Below, piece after piece: positions 1 to 10,469 of a stretch of DNA of 64,000 nucleotides. Source of the DNA: Acidobacteriaceae bacterium (lineage in GTDB: Bacteria; Acidobacteriota; Terriglobia; Terriglobales; Acidobacteriaceae); NCBI GenBank assembly GCA_003160215.1, contig PLQW01000087.1, positions 1 to 64,000 of the forward strand. The letters run 5' to 3'. The position numbers and the translations under genes are program-made. Under the pieces are notes generated by a model. The model saw nothing but the letters and a program-made list of their open reading frames with translations. It was not told the DNA's origin and did no database searches. Each line of letters starts with the position of its first letter. The stretch's first letter is position 1.

Positions 1-10
1 CGCGGCGAAC

Positions 11-28
11 GCGGCGCTGAAGCGCCGC
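11..28. repeat. Perfect inverted repeat gcggcgct-ga-agcgccgc
   Basis: 8-bp perfect palindrome arms read directly; intergenic at window edge. Confidence 0.6.
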
Positions 29-118
29 ACTACCCGCCCCGCCGGATACACTAATTCCGAAATCGATCTAGCGACTCACTCATTCCAGAGTTGAGGTACA
101 TTCACCTAGGGTCTCCCT

Positions 119-1516
119 ATGACTACTCCGCAGCAATTCGATGCCATTGTGATCGGCTCAGGGCAGGCCGGTACACCTCTTTGCACAGCCCTGGCTGAAG
201 CCGGGATGCGCACCGCACTCATCGAGCGCGAACATGTCGGCGGTACCTGCGTAAATGTGGGATGCACTCCCACCAAGACCATGGTCGCCAGCGCCCGCGT
301 CGCTTATCTGGCACGGCGAGGCGCTGATTATGGCGTTCACACCGGCGACATCCGCATCGACATGGAACGTGTTCGGCAGCGCAAGCGCGATATCGTGAAC
401 AGCTTTCGCAATGGCAGCCAGGGACGCATCGAAAAAACGGCACATCTTGAGTTGATGTTCGGCGAGGCCAGTTTCACCGGCGCTAAGTCGCTGCTCGTCC
501 GGCAGAAAGACGGCGGCCAACTTGCACTCACCGCCGAGAGAATCTTCATCAACGCAGGTGCGCGTCCCTCTGTGCCTGCACTCGACGGCCTGAAGTCCGT
601 GCCCTTTCTCGACAGCACTTCGATCATGGAGTTGGACACGGTTCCGGAGCATCTGCTGGTTGTTGGAGGCGGATATGTCGGCCTGGAGTTTGGGCAAATG
701 TTTCGCCGTTTCGGTAGTCGGGTGACCATCGTCCAGTCCGCTGGCCAACTGCTCAATCGCGAGGATCCCGACATCGCGGAGGAGGTTGCCAAGATACTTC
801 GGCAGGACGGGGTTGACATCTTGTTGAACGCGACTGCGAATCGCGTGAGCCAGTCGGACGGGAGCATTCGGCTGGAGGTCCAGCAACAAGGCCATTCGAC
901 CGCTCTTGCCGGTTCACGTCTGCTGGTTGCCACAGGGCGAATGCCGAACTCGGACACTCTGAATCTTGCGGCGGCTGGAGTGCAAACCGACGATCACGGA
1001 TTCATCAAGGTGAACGGCCGCCTCGAAACCACGGCGAAAGGCGTTTATGCACTCGGCGACATCAAGGGTGGGCCGGCGTTTACGCATATCTCTTACGACG
1101 ACTTTCGCATCATCCGCACGAACCTTATCGAGAAGGCAAGCGCCACCACCGACGGCCGGCTCGTCCCTTACACCGTCTTTATCGACCCGCAACTCGGCCG
1201 CGTTGGCGTGACCGAAACTGAAGCTCGTACGCAGAAGCGGAACATTCGTGTGGCCAAGCTACCGATGACCTCCGTCGCACGCGCCCTTGAGGTCGACGAG
1301 ACCCGCGGTTTCATGAAGGCCATTGTGGATGGAGAAACCAATCAGATCCTGGGCGCGGCGGTGCTGGGCATCGAAGGTGGCGAAGTTATGTCTGCGCTCG
1401 AGATTGCAATGATGGGAAAGCTACCCTACACCGCATTGCGCGATGGCGTCTTTGCTCACCCTACTCTGGCTGAATCGCTGAATAACTTGTTCATGGCAAT
1501 GGATAGCGGCAAGTAG
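119..1516 (+). CDS. FAD-dependent pyridine nucleotide-disulfide oxidoreductase (mercuric reductase / dihydrolipoamide dehydrogenase-like)
   Basis: [20 protein letters not shown] motif, [13 protein letters not shown] redox-active disulfide, [15 protein letters not shown] motif, C-terminal dimerisation domain. Confidence 0.9.
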   Translation: MTTPQQFDAIVIGSGQAGTPLCTALAEAGMRTALIEREHVGGTCVNVGCTPTKTMVASARVAYLARRGADYGVHTGDIRIDMERVRQRKRDIVNSFRNGSQGRIEKTAHLELMFGEASFTGAKSLLVRQKDGGQLALTAERIFINAGARPSVPALDGLKSVPFLDSTSIMELDTVPEHLLVVGGGYVGLEFGQMFRRFGSRVTIVQSAGQLLNREDPDIAEEVAKILRQDGVDILLNATANRVSQSDGSIRLEVQQQGHSTALAGSRLLVATGRMPNSDTLNLAAAGVQTDDHGFIKVNGRLETTAKGVYALGDIKGGPAFTHISYDDFRIIRTNLIEKASATTDGRLVPYTVFIDPQLGRVGVTETEARTQKRNIRVAKLPMTSVARALEVDETRGFMKAIVDGETNQILGAAVLGIEGGEVMSALEIAMMGKLPYTALRDGVFAHPTLAESLNNLFMAMDSGK

Positions 1517-1629
1517 AAGGCGCTGCCGTGGATACATTGACTGGGAGCGGCCGCCCGGTTGATTTTGCCCAATAGACGGTCACGTGCGCCTCGTTGACGG
1601 TGTTATGCTGATAGAAAGTTGCGCGGCGG

Positions 1630-2169
1630 TTGCGTAGTGGACAGGCCCCAAACTGGGGAATGGCAAGCCCCATGCTTCAAAAACGAATTGACGATCAGCC
1701 AACCATCTCGCGCGACATAGTGCGCGAGGCTGAGGCGATTTTCCATGGGCATCTCAAGCGCGTGGGCCTCAAGCAGACGGGGCAGCGGGGTGTCATCCTG
1801 CGCACGTTTCTCGACACACGTGACCACCTCTCCACCGACGAACTGTATCGGCTGGTCAAGAAACACGACGAGCGCATCGGATTTACCACTGTCTATCGAA
1901 CTTTGAAGCTGCTGGCCGAGTGCGGGCTGGCCAGCGAAGTTGCTTTCAATGACGGCGTGACCCGTTATGAACAGCAGTACAATCGCCGCAACCACCATCA
2001 CATGGTCTGCACCGAATGCGGCAGCTCGGTGGAGTTCTTTTCGCGCGAGATTGAACGCATTGAGCAGGAAGTTGGCCGCAAGAACAAGTACCTGCCGACG
2101 CGCCACACCTTCCAGATTTACGGCGTATGCGAACGCTGTCAGAAGAAGCAGAAGCGCAGCTTGGCGTGA
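1630..2169 (+). CDS. Fur family transcriptional regulator
   Basis: LKQTGQRGVILRTFLDTRDHLSTDELYRLVK..., TTVYRTLKLLAECGLA, HHHMVCTECG metal site, C-terminal CERC; true start may be 1660-1675. Confidence 0.88.
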   Translation: MRSGQAPNWGMASPMLQKRIDDQPTISRDIVREAEAIFHGHLKRVGLKQTGQRGVILRTFLDTRDHLSTDELYRLVKKHDERIGFTTVYRTLKLLAECGLASEVAFNDGVTRYEQQYNRRNHHHMVCTECGSSVEFFSREIERIEQEVGRKNKYLPTRHTFQIYGVCERCQKKQKRSLA

Positions 2170-2380
2170 GGTCACAAATGGGGCATGGAAGAGGGTCTTT
2201 TGTGCATGGAGCGCCGACCGCGCACATGCGACCCTTTGCAGGCCCAAGCGCCGATTGCTTGTGATAAGGCCTGTTTACAACAGTAACAGGGACTTTGCAC
2301 CCGACTCTCGTTTCTCTGGTGTCTAATTCTGTAGTCAAGAAACAGCACGAGCGAAGTCGTGAAAGTGTTGCAGGGGTTCT

Positions 2381-3106
2381 ATGTTGCGCCATGTGTTTGC
2401 GGCTGTCTTTATCGCGGTACTCTCGCTAGGGAAGATTCAAGCGCAGGGGCCAGCCTACTACGCTTCAACCCAAGCGTCGCTCCTGCCGCTGCTTCAGGTT
2501 CTCGATAACGCCGGAATTTCGGCGTCTCTCGAATTTTCAGGCTCCTGCAATTCTTTCGTGGGTACGGAGTTTCCAGAGTTCCCGCGATTCAATGCTGTGG
2601 CAACGAACGGGGCTACGCCCCTTGAAACCGTGCGTCAAATGTTCGCCGAAAACCCGACTGTGCGGGTGACCCAAGACGCCGACGGAACGATTCGGATAGT
2701 TCAACGCGATACCCCTTTGGACTTCCTGAATGTGAAAGTCACTCGTATTTCGTTTGAGACTGGACGCCCTTCGGCCCTGCGTCCGATCTACAGCGGGAAT
2801 GCCGCACTTTTCCACGTCTTGTCGGCTTCGGAAGTGAACCGATTCATGGAAGACCACAACATCCAGAAGCTAGGGTTCACGGCGATAGGCCCACTGCCGC
2901 CTTCCACGCCTCCGTCCAACACGCCTTACCTGTCTCCCCGTCCTCTGGAAAATGTCACCGTTTCTGAGGCTATGGATTACATTGTGAAGGCATTTCCGGG
3001 CATCTGGATTTACCAAAACTGCCCGAAGCGCGGCGACAAGAAACGCTACGTTTATCTGGCGTTCTATCACCTACAGAAGACGGGCGTAGGCATGATTGTT
3101 CAGTAA
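2381..3106 (+). CDS. Secreted hypothetical protein
   Basis: Signal-peptide-like N-terminus MLRHVFAAVFIAVLSLGKIQAQ; no recognised domain. Confidence 0.6.
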   Translation: MLRHVFAAVFIAVLSLGKIQAQGPAYYASTQASLLPLLQVLDNAGISASLEFSGSCNSFVGTEFPEFPRFNAVATNGATPLETVRQMFAENPTVRVTQDADGTIRIVQRDTPLDFLNVKVTRISFETGRPSALRPIYSGNAALFHVLSASEVNRFMEDHNIQKLGFTAIGPLPPSTPPSNTPYLSPRPLENVTVSEAMDYIVKAFPGIWIYQNCPKRGDKKRYVYLAFYHLQKTGVGMIVQ

Positions 3107-3314
3107 TGACAGTCGTGTCATTCCAGCCCGTTTGCTCCAACCGTTGGCGTAATATCGCCATTACACAAGTGATCATCTCTCCTTCATCCATCTCATAAAC
3201 GGCCCTATCCCAAAACTGCGCTGCATCACCTTCCGGGTTGACGCACGTCACATCGTTCTGGCCCGCATTGCGCTACAAAAGAGATAGACGAGTGCATGGA
3301 AGCATCCTGCTGGG

Positions 3315-4304
3315 ATGATTGGCGGGGCGAGGCTTCGCGCCTGGGCGAGACAGCTTCCATCGAACGACCCCACCGCGTGGGGAGAATGGTCGCGCAAGAT
3401 GGTGACGGCACAGCTCAACCCGGTCGGGGTGGGCATCCACAGTGTGCTCATCGCGACGGACTTTTCCCGCTACTCCAGCGTTGCTGTGAACTTTGGCCTC
3501 GAACTGGCCCACGAATACCGGGCCAAGGCCCATGTAGTCTTCGTTTTGCCCAGTGACGACTTTCTGATTGCCGGTCCGGACGCCTACGTAGCCGCCAAAG
3601 AAGCGGCTCGCCGCGACCTGCTGGAGTTGAAGGCCGAGTTGCTCCAAACCCACTCCTATACGGAAGGGGAAGACTATTGCCTGCTTCTGATGGAAGGGGA
3701 AGTTGCGCAATCCATTCTGGACTGCGCGCGACAGAAGAGAGTTGATGTGATCGTTGTCGGTACCCATGGCCGCGGTGGCCTGGGAAAGATGTTGATGGGT
3801 TCGGTAGCGGAACGCGTCTTCCGGCAATCGCCGGTGCCGGTGATGACCGTTGGCCCCCATTTGCACCGTTCAGCCCGGGCATTTGCGCCGCGGAACATCT
3901 TGCTGGCGGCCGATTTCACGCCGGCCTCGGAACGTGCCGCCCACTATGCCAGCGCGCTGGCAAGGGAGCACAACGCGAAGTTGACCATGCTCCACGTAGT
4001 GGATCATGCAGAGCTGAGTGGCGTCGCCGACCGTGCCGAGGTCATGCAGGGAATTGAAAAGAAACTGACGGCCTTGATTGGAAAAGACGCCGAAGGTTTG
4101 CAGCTTTGCTGCCGCAACGAGATCGGCAAAGTGGTACCCACGATCCTGCGGACTGAGGTCGAAATCGACGCCGACTTGTTGGTGATGGGCGTGCGTCCGT
4201 GGTCGGGATTGCTCGATCGGTTGATGTGGCCACATGCCTACGAAATTGTGCGGGAAGCCGCGTGCCCGGTCCTGACCGTGCGCGACAAGGTTTTGCAGCA
4301 TTAG
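3315..4304 (+). CDS. Universal stress protein, two tandem UspA domains
   Basis: VDVIVVGTHGRGGLGKMLMGSVAERVFRQSPVPVMTV and a second domain ending VREAACPVLTVRD. Confidence 0.85.
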   Translation: MIGGARLRAWARQLPSNDPTAWGEWSRKMVTAQLNPVGVGIHSVLIATDFSRYSSVAVNFGLELAHEYRAKAHVVFVLPSDDFLIAGPDAYVAAKEAARRDLLELKAELLQTHSYTEGEDYCLLLMEGEVAQSILDCARQKRVDVIVVGTHGRGGLGKMLMGSVAERVFRQSPVPVMTVGPHLHRSARAFAPRNILLAADFTPASERAAHYASALAREHNAKLTMLHVVDHAELSGVADRAEVMQGIEKKLTALIGKDAEGLQLCCRNEIGKVVPTILRTEVEIDADLLVMGVRPWSGLLDRLMWPHAYEIVREAACPVLTVRDKVLQH

Positions 4305-4338
4305 TAATTCTTTTGATAACGAACATAACGGAGATGCA

Positions 4339-4539
4339 ATGTTACGCAGCGGTTTTGCGATAGACGAGACATCCACCCCAGCGATAACACCAGACCAGCT
4401 TGCCGAAATGAAAAAGCGGGACATGAAACAGGCAATCGTGGAGCGCTTCAGTTATCGCGCCAAAGCTGTTTCCGCGGAGACCAAGGTCCAGTCAAAAGAA
4501 CGCTCACCTTACTGGCAACCGGTCGACGACGAGTGCTGA
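4339..4539 (+). CDS. Small hypothetical protein
   Basis: 66-aa ORF directly downstream of the USP gene with an upstream purine-rich RBS-like sequence. Confidence 0.4.
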   Translation: MLRSGFAIDETSTPAITPDQLAEMKKRDMKQAIVERFSYRAKAVSAETKVQSKERSPYWQPVDDEC

Positions 4540-4718
4540 TCGGCCGATAGACGTACACCGGAAATCCGGGGACTTGGCTGCGGCCTGGAAAATCGAACGA
4601 ACGTTTAGTCCGGCTTCCTGCCGTCCACGCGTTCTTTTTGTTCTCCCGTCCAACCAGCGTCCTTGCATACTCCTGCGTAACCGAGAGAAGTCCCGGATTG
4701 CGAAGTCCGTTCTGGCGC

Positions 4719-5708
4719 CTATTTGCCTCGTTGCAGGGTTTCCTTGGCCAATTCGATCTGCGCACGCTGAGCGTCCGTAAGCTTTGGGTACTTCAGGTTC
4801 ATGCTCTTCAGCGTGTCCACGACGATGTCGGAGACGGTCAGATGCGTGAACCACTTGTGATCGGCTGGAATGATGTACCAGGGGGCGTGCTGAGTGCTGG
4901 TGTGGTTGATCATGTCCTCGTACGCTGCCATGTAGTCATCCCAGCGGTGCCGCTCGTGCAAGTCAGCCTCTGAGAATTTCCAGTTCTTGCCCGGGTCCTC
5001 CAGTCGCGCCAGAAGCCGTTTCTCCTGCTCCTCCTTCGAGACGTGCAGAAAAAATTTCAGAATCATGGTGCCATTGCAAACCAAGTGGCGCTCCACGTCG
5101 TTGATCGACTCGAACCGATCTAGCCAGAACTTGTTGCTGGGCCTCTTGAATCCGGGCAACCGTTCCTGACTTAGAAGGTCCGGATGGACGCGCACAATCA
5201 GCACCTCTTCATAGTAAGAACGGTTGAAGATGCCGATGCGGCCTCGTTCGGGCAACTCGCGATAGGTTCTCCACAGAAAGTCGTGGTCGAGTTCGTGCTG
5301 TGAGGGTTGTTTGAAGCTGAAGACCTCGCAGCCTTCAGGGTTGACCCCCGACATTACGTGCTTGATGGTGCCGTCTTTCCCGGCCGCATCCATCGCCTGC
5401 AGGATCAATAGCAGCGCGTAGGAGTTCGAAGAACCCAACAGGTCCTGGTACTTGGCCACGCGCTGCACGTTTGCCTCCAGCTTGGATTGGGCATGAGCCT
5501 GCGATTCATACTTGCCTTTGAACGCGGGATCGAAATACTTCAGCCGAATGCGCTTGCCGGGCGTCGCCATCATTGACTTGGTTTTCATACGATTCGACAT
5601 CATACGTGGATTTCCTCCATTTGCCGAGTCCGGCGCTGATTTGCATATATCAAGGAATGAGGCCACAGTTTTACGCAGTTGCGGCATCCAATGTGCGATG
5701 CGTCGCAA
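4719..5708 (-). CDS. ppk2: Polyphosphate kinase 2 family protein
   Basis: LLILQAMDAAGKDGTIKHVMSGVNPEGCEVFSFKQPSQHELDHDFLWR...GRIGIFNRSYYEEVLIVRVHP PPK2 signature; start probably further in (MMSNRMK..). Confidence 0.92.
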   Translation of the reverse strand: MRRIAHWMPQLRKTVASFLDICKSAPDSANGGNPRMMSNRMKTKSMMATPGKRIRLKYFDPAFKGKYESQAHAQSKLEANVQRVAKYQDLLGSSNSYALLLILQAMDAAGKDGTIKHVMSGVNPEGCEVFSFKQPSQHELDHDFLWRTYRELPERGRIGIFNRSYYEEVLIVRVHPDLLSQERLPGFKRPSNKFWLDRFESINDVERHLVCNGTMILKFFLHVSKEEQEKRLLARLEDPGKNWKFSEADLHERHRWDDYMAAYEDMINHTSTQHAPWYIIPADHKWFTHLTVSDIVVDTLKSMNLKYPKLTDAQRAQIELAKETLQRGK

Positions 5709-5760
5709 GTTGGCAGCTTCGACACTCTGAGGTAGAGTTTCTGACGCATTAGGAGGGAGT

Positions 5761-6405
5761 ATGCATAGAACTCACAGAACCCTGAACCTGGTTTTCCCGG
5801 TCCTGCTGTGTTTCGCGGTTCTTGGAGTAGCGCAACAGGCGCAGCCCGTCCCGTCCAACGATCAGTCTGTCCAGACCCAACCGAACGGTGCTGCGCAATC
5901 TCAGGGAGCCAATGAGACGCTCAGTCCCGAGAGCCAGGACCGGCTCGTCAAGGAGGTCCGCCATGAACTAATTATGCTGCCGTACTACGGTGTGTTCGAC
6001 AATCTGGCCTTCCGCATTGCCGGGCGTACCGTAATTCTGGAAGGACAGGTGGCGCAACCGGTTGTGAAATCCGATGCTGGGAACTCCGTGAAGCGCATTG
6101 AAGGCGTGGAGAAAGTAGTCAACAACATCGAGGTTCTTCCGCCCAGCCCAATCGACGACCGTATCCGTCGGGCCGTCTACCAGAGCATCTACAGCTATGG
6201 CCCACTCTTTAAGTATGGGCATATGGCTGTTCCGCCCATCCATATCATTGTGAAGAACGGACGGGTCACGCTCGAAGGTGTGGTGGACAACGAAACCGAC
6301 AAAAACCTGGCGGGCATGCGCGCCAACCAGGTTCCGGGCACTTTCCAGGTTACGAACAACCTCAGGGTTGTCGGTAACAGTGGCCAAGGCAAGCAGAAGA
6401 AATAG
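5761..6405 (+). CDS. BON-domain periplasmic protein
   Basis: Signal peptide; BON-like repeats (VILEGQVAQPVVKSDAGNSVKRIEGVEKVVNNIEVLP; VTLEGVVDNETDKNLAGMRANQVPGTFQVTNNLRV). Confidence 0.85.
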   Translation: MHRTHRTLNLVFPVLLCFAVLGVAQQAQPVPSNDQSVQTQPNGAAQSQGANETLSPESQDRLVKEVRHELIMLPYYGVFDNLAFRIAGRTVILEGQVAQPVVKSDAGNSVKRIEGVEKVVNNIEVLPPSPIDDRIRRAVYQSIYSYGPLFKYGHMAVPPIHIIVKNGRVTLEGVVDNETDKNLAGMRANQVPGTFQVTNNLRVVGNSGQGKQKK

Positions 6406-7017
6406 GTAGACGCCAGTTTCAAAAATCAATCTGCAATGCATCGCGCTCTGCGGGAAGCCCGCGGGCGCTTTCTTTCTTGTGCGGGAATTGTTCTTGACCG
6501 TTGGTTTTGAGAGCCGTACGGTGCGGTTCCCCGACACGGTTTGACGGGACGCGGCCTTAAAGATCCTACGGAAAAAGCTCGGGGAAGCAGATGCACGGCT
6601 GAACAGGCTGCGGAAAGCAGTGGATTTTGAACCGAGCTTTGGCAGGGCTCTGAAAAACACGGTTCGAACGCTGCAAAGGGGACTTGTCTCCCGCAATGCT
6701 GAAGCAACGAGTGAGCACTTCCATAAGCCGCGCGCCGGACGGCGGCCAGGCATTACGTCACAGAGAGGCACGATGCCCGCGCCCAATGGAGAGAACGCAC
6801 GAGCGCGGTTTGAGCGAAAGCCAGGTGCGACAGATTATTCAGCAGCACACCGAGCAGCGAACCTTCGGATTGCTGGGTGAGCCGCGGGTCAATGTTCTGG
6901 AGGTAAACCTCGCGCTCGACCAGGTGAAAGCGATGGCCGCGAAATAACGCAACGGTGGCTGACGCGTTAAATCGCCAGTGAGCACTCAGCCACTCTCACA
7001 ATGAACTTGCTTTGCTC

Positions 7018-7677
7018 TTAGCCGAAGCTGCTCCTTTGGGGATCTACAAATACCCGCAATCGATTGCTTAGGTCGTCCCAACTGAGGTCTAGCCATCCGT
7101 TCGGTTCCGACTTTTGGGTGCCGCTATTAACGACCTTGAACGTCGAAAAGTGGCTTTCCACATTAACAACCTTGCATTCGATGCGATTCCAGTTCGGCCC
7201 CAAGTCGAGACGTTGCTGAAGAGACCAAGAAACCGTTATCACCTTGCCTAACCACTTCGCCAGTTCGCGGACTTTGGACGAGCGAAATTCAACCAACTTT
7301 TGCAGCATTGCGTCAGACGCTCTTATTGTCTCCGAACCCTGTCGTATCCACGCTGCATCTGCAAAATGAGGTGTCTCGCCACGGTATTCAATTTCTATGC
7401 GTATGCATGCCTTGTCACCTTTCGCGTAGACCTGTTGACGCCAAATGATCGATGGGTAGATCTTCTCCAACTCGCGACGCACCTTTCTCTGTTGCTCGTC
7501 GGGATTGTCCACCCCAGACACATTGCCGTCGTTGCCCTCGCCTATCAGTATCACAGCGGTGTGTCCGGGCATCACGCTGTTGGCAAAAGCCACCGCTGTA
7601 CGTCGTATATCAGCCAGTTCGCGGTCAGTCTTGCGTTCTAGCAGGTGATCTTCCCACGGCGTTTGCATTTCTTCCAT
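7018..7677 (-). CDS. AlbA_2/Schlafen-type ATP-binding domain protein
   Basis: EDHLLERKTDRELADIRRTAVAFANSVMPGHTAVILIGEGNDGNVSGVDN...WIRQGSETIRAS; start at MEEMQTPWEDH (7677) preferred. Confidence 0.65.
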   Translation of the reverse strand: MEEMQTPWEDHLLERKTDRELADIRRTAVAFANSVMPGHTAVILIGEGNDGNVSGVDNPDEQQRKVRRELEKIYPSIIWRQQVYAKGDKACIRIEIEYRGETPHFADAAWIRQGSETIRASDAMLQKLVEFRSSKVRELAKWLGKVITVSWSLQQRLDLGPNWNRIECKVVNVESHFSTFKVVNSGTQKSEPNGWLDLSWDDLSNRLRVFVDPQRSSFG

Positions 7678-7745
7678 GACTTTGTTACTACACCTATGGG
7701 TGCCACAGATCAAGCACCACAGAACTGAGAACTGAGAACAGAGAC

Positions 7746-8591
7746 CTAGCCACTGCTTTTCAACACCAACTGTTCGGCTGCCGAGAAGGCGTGGTTGCGG
7801 ATCATCATTGTGCTCAGCAGGGAAGTGAGTCCTGACGACGCCAGAATCATCGCGATCACCACGAACTGATAGATGGCTGCGTACAGCGGATCGGCGCCGG
7901 AGAGCAACATGCCGGTCATCAGCCCCGGAATCCATACAATGCCCAGCGAGCGCAGGTTGTCGATCGCCGGAATGAGCGACGCGTGGATGCTCGACTCGGC
8001 ATAGCTGGCGACGGTGTGCTCGGGCGCCGCGCCTAGCGCGAGCGCGGTTTCGATCTCGCCGGCATGAGCCAGAACTTCGGAGCGAAAGCGGTTCAACGCC
8101 AGCCCGTTGGTGTTCATGGCGTTGGCAATGATCATGCTGCCCACCGGGATGAGCGAAGTGATGGCGGTATCGATCACGCCCGCCCAGGTCATGACGGCGG
8201 TGACCAGTCCAGCGCCCGCTGCAATCGAATACGTGGACACTTTGCGCGCACCGGGGATGTTCTTGGCCCGCTTGGCCGAGATGGAGCCTGCGGCGATGAT
8301 CATGCCGGTCAGGAGAAAGACGCTCGTCCAGCGAGGGCTCTTTAGCAATAGAGCCAGGATCGATCCCACGGCGACAATCTGGACAATGCCGCGCAACAGC
8401 GCGATGGCGGCGTCGCTTTCCAGATGAATGTTGCGGCGTCGCGCCAGCAGGACCACGGCCAGAGCGAGCACCGACGCTATGGCGGCTTGGGCGAGGCCAA
8501 GCGTCAGTTGCGTGTGAAAGAGCGATTTAAGCACCCAGCACCTCCGACGGTTTTCCGTATTGAATGAGGCGACCTGCTTCGAGAAGGGCAA
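7746..8591 (-). CDS. fetB: FetB-type (UPF0014) iron-export ABC transporter permease
   Basis: IIVxRxNxPLD-like GAAPEHTVASYAESSIHASLIPAIDNLRSLGIVWIPGLMTGMLLSGADPLYAAIYQFVVIAMI; adjacent ATPase. Confidence 0.85.
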   Translation of the reverse strand: MPFSKQVASFNTENRRRCWVLKSLFHTQLTLGLAQAAIASVLALAVVLLARRRNIHLESDAAIALLRGIVQIVAVGSILALLLKSPRWTSVFLLTGMIIAAGSISAKRAKNIPGARKVSTYSIAAGAGLVTAVMTWAGVIDTAITSLIPVGSMIIANAMNTNGLALNRFRSEVLAHAGEIETALALGAAPEHTVASYAESSIHASLIPAIDNLRSLGIVWIPGLMTGMLLSGADPLYAAIYQFVVIAMILASSGLTSLLSTMMIRNHAFSAAEQLVLKSSG

Positions 8592-9228
8592 CTCGGTCGC
8601 ACATGCGCCGCGCCTGGTCGCGATCGTGTGTCACCATCACGCAGGTCAATGAAGTTTCCTTCACTAGGCTGCAAATCAATTGTTCGACGCCCATCTTCGC
8701 TTGCTCATCGAGGGCCGACGTCGGCTCATCGAGCAGCAAGATCTCGGGATGATTCGCCAGCGCTCGCGCCAACGAAACCCGTTGCTGCTCGCCGCCGGAG
8801 AGGTTGGTGACCTCGCGTCCGGCAAAACCGGGCAGGCCTACGCGCTCCAGGAGGCGAGCTATGTCTTCGTCGGAGAGCACCTCGCTGCGTTGCAGAGGCC
8901 CAAAGCGAACGTTGCCAGCCACATTGCCGGGAAAGAGGAAGGGACGCTGGGTTACCATGCCGACGCGGCGACGCAAGTCACGAGGGGAGAACTGGCGGTA
9001 ATCCTGGTCATTAAGGAACACGGTGCCGGCGGTCGGCTCGTCGAGGCGGTTCAGCAACCGCAGAAACGAACTCTTCCCCGAGCCGCTGGCCCCAACGATA
9101 CCCAGCATCTCGCCGTGGTGCACTTCCAGGGAAATGTCGGTGACAATGGAGACGTCCCCCACCCGGCGTCCCAAGTGCTCGGGGCGCAGAACCACCGCGC
9201 CGGTCGCCGTCGTTTGTGTGGCGCTCAT
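8527..9228 (-). CDS. fetA: FetA-type ABC transporter ATP-binding protein
   Basis: Walker A GASGSGKSSFLR, signature LSGGEQQRVSLARAL, Walker B ILLLDEPTSALD; overlaps permease. Confidence 0.87.
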   Translation of the reverse strand: MSATQTTATGAVVLRPEHLGRRVGDVSIVTDISLEVHHGEMLGIVGASGSGKSSFLRLLNRLDEPTAGTVFLNDQDYRQFSPRDLRRRVGMVTQRPFLFPGNVAGNVRFGPLQRSEVLSDEDIARLLERVGLPGFAGREVTNLSGGEQQRVSLARALANHPEILLLDEPTSALDEQAKMGVEQLICSLVKETSLTCVMVTHDRDQARRMCDRVALLEAGRLIQYGKPSEVLGA

Positions 9229-10001
9229 CGCTGCAAGTGTCCGTAGTAGATCTTGGTGTCGTACTCGAGAGTAACCTGGCCGTTCTCGGCATGGGACGAA
9301 AAGAGACGCGGCAGTTCGCGCATCATCGCTTCGTGCTTTTCACCTGCCTTGGGTACATACGACGAGGACAGCAATCGGCCGCGCAGTCCGTCAAAGTCAA
9401 GCTCCTGCCGGTTGCGTTGTTCGATCAAGCTCACTTCATCGGGAGCGAAGAAGCGTTGCAAGGCATCGTAGCTGGCCAGGTACTTGTGTGCGACCTGTTC
9501 GTAATCGGTGGAATGACGCCGCACGAAATCTTCGTAGGCGCGCAGGAACGGTTTGGATATCGTGTCGCGATCATGCCATATCAGGACCGTCCAGCCCGCT
9601 GGCCTCAGAATTCGCGCGAATTCCACGCGCGTATCGTCGGGCCGGAACCAGTGGAACGCCTGCCCGGCTATGACGAAGTCGACACTCTCGCCAGCCAAGC
9701 TAGTGGATTCAGCGCTGCCCTCCACCATGCTGAAGTTGGGGTGGCCTGCCAGATAGTTCTCGCCGGCGATGCGCATTTCGCGATTGGGTTCGACTCCCAC
9801 GACGCGATTGCCGTTCTCCAGGAATATCTTTGCCAGCAGGCCGGTGCCACAGCCGACGTCCGCTATGGTGTGTTCTGGGCGCAGTCCACAGGCTCGCCGT
9901 AGCACCTGCACAACATCACGCGAATAATGGGGACGGTACTTTATATAGTCGTCCACCCGATCGGAGAAACGCGCTTTGGGATCGTGAGCCGCTTCAGCCA
10001 T
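9225..10001 (-). CDS. Class I SAM-dependent methyltransferase
   Basis: HTIADVGCGTGLLAKIFLENGNRVVGVEPN...SVDFVIAGQAFHWF. Confidence 0.9.
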   Translation of the reverse strand: MAEAAHDPKARFSDRVDDYIKYRPHYSRDVVQVLRRACGLRPEHTIADVGCGTGLLAKIFLENGNRVVGVEPNREMRIAGENYLAGHPNFSMVEGSAESTSLAGESVDFVIAGQAFHWFRPDDTRVEFARILRPAGWTVLIWHDRDTISKPFLRAYEDFVRRHSTDYEQVAHKYLASYDALQRFFAPDEVSLIEQRNRQELDFDGLRGRLLSSSYVPKAGEKHEAMMRELPRLFSSHAENGQVTLEYDTKIYYGHLQR

Positions 10002-10022
10002 GGGTGTATCTTAACTTGACCG

Positions 10023-10388
10023 ATGAAACTTGAGCGCCCTGCGAAAACGCCTCTTGTGAACGCCATCTGTGATGCTATCCGCAAGATTCCGCGTGGGCGG
10101 GTCAGCACCTATGGGGCAATCGCCGCCGCCGCCGGATATCCGCGTTGCGCCCGGTACGTGGGACGAGTTTTGAAGCAGGTGAGCGGCTTGCCCTGGCAGC
10201 GAGTTTTGGGCTCGGGAGGACGGATTTCGCTACGCGGCGAGCTGGCCCTGGAGCAGCGCTTCCTGCTCGAATCGGAGGGTGTGCGCTTCCGAGGCAGGCG
10301 GGTGGACATGCGAACCTTTGAGCACCGGTCTGGCAAGGCCAGCTGCAAATCTCCCGGCTCCCGAAACGCCAAACGACCGCAAAAGTAG
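10023..10388 (+). CDS. MGMT-family alkyltransferase-like (ATL) protein
   Basis: IRKIPRGRVSTYGAIAAAAGYPRCARYVGRVLK...LPWQRVLGSGGRIS; Trp replaces the catalytic Cys of PCHR. Confidence 0.85.
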   Translation: MKLERPAKTPLVNAICDAIRKIPRGRVSTYGAIAAAAGYPRCARYVGRVLKQVSGLPWQRVLGSGGRISLRGELALEQRFLLESEGVRFRGRRVDMRTFEHRSGKASCKSPGSRNAKRPQK

Positions 10389-10469
10389 CGGTTAAGACAG
10401 CGTTTTCCAGTGGACACGGGCATGGCCATGCCTTAAATTGGTGATAGCTTTACAATACCCCTACAATTC

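Noticed and set aside
158-895. Minus-strand 245-aa ORF
   Set aside because: Antisense shadow of the oxidoreductase gene 119-1516; no recognisable protein pattern.
6500-6560. gagagccgtacggtgcggttccccgacacggttt resembles a group II intron domain V
   Set aside because: agccgt/acggtt pair, but the bulge and tetraloop pattern does not fit and no intron RT ORF or other intron domains are nearby.
6620-6947. Overlapping plus-strand ORFs 6620-6880 and 6684-6947
   Set aside because: Neither has a convincing start/RBS or recognisable domain; coding status undecided.
9216-9902. Plus-strand 228-aa ORF
   Set aside because: Antisense to the methyltransferase gene.
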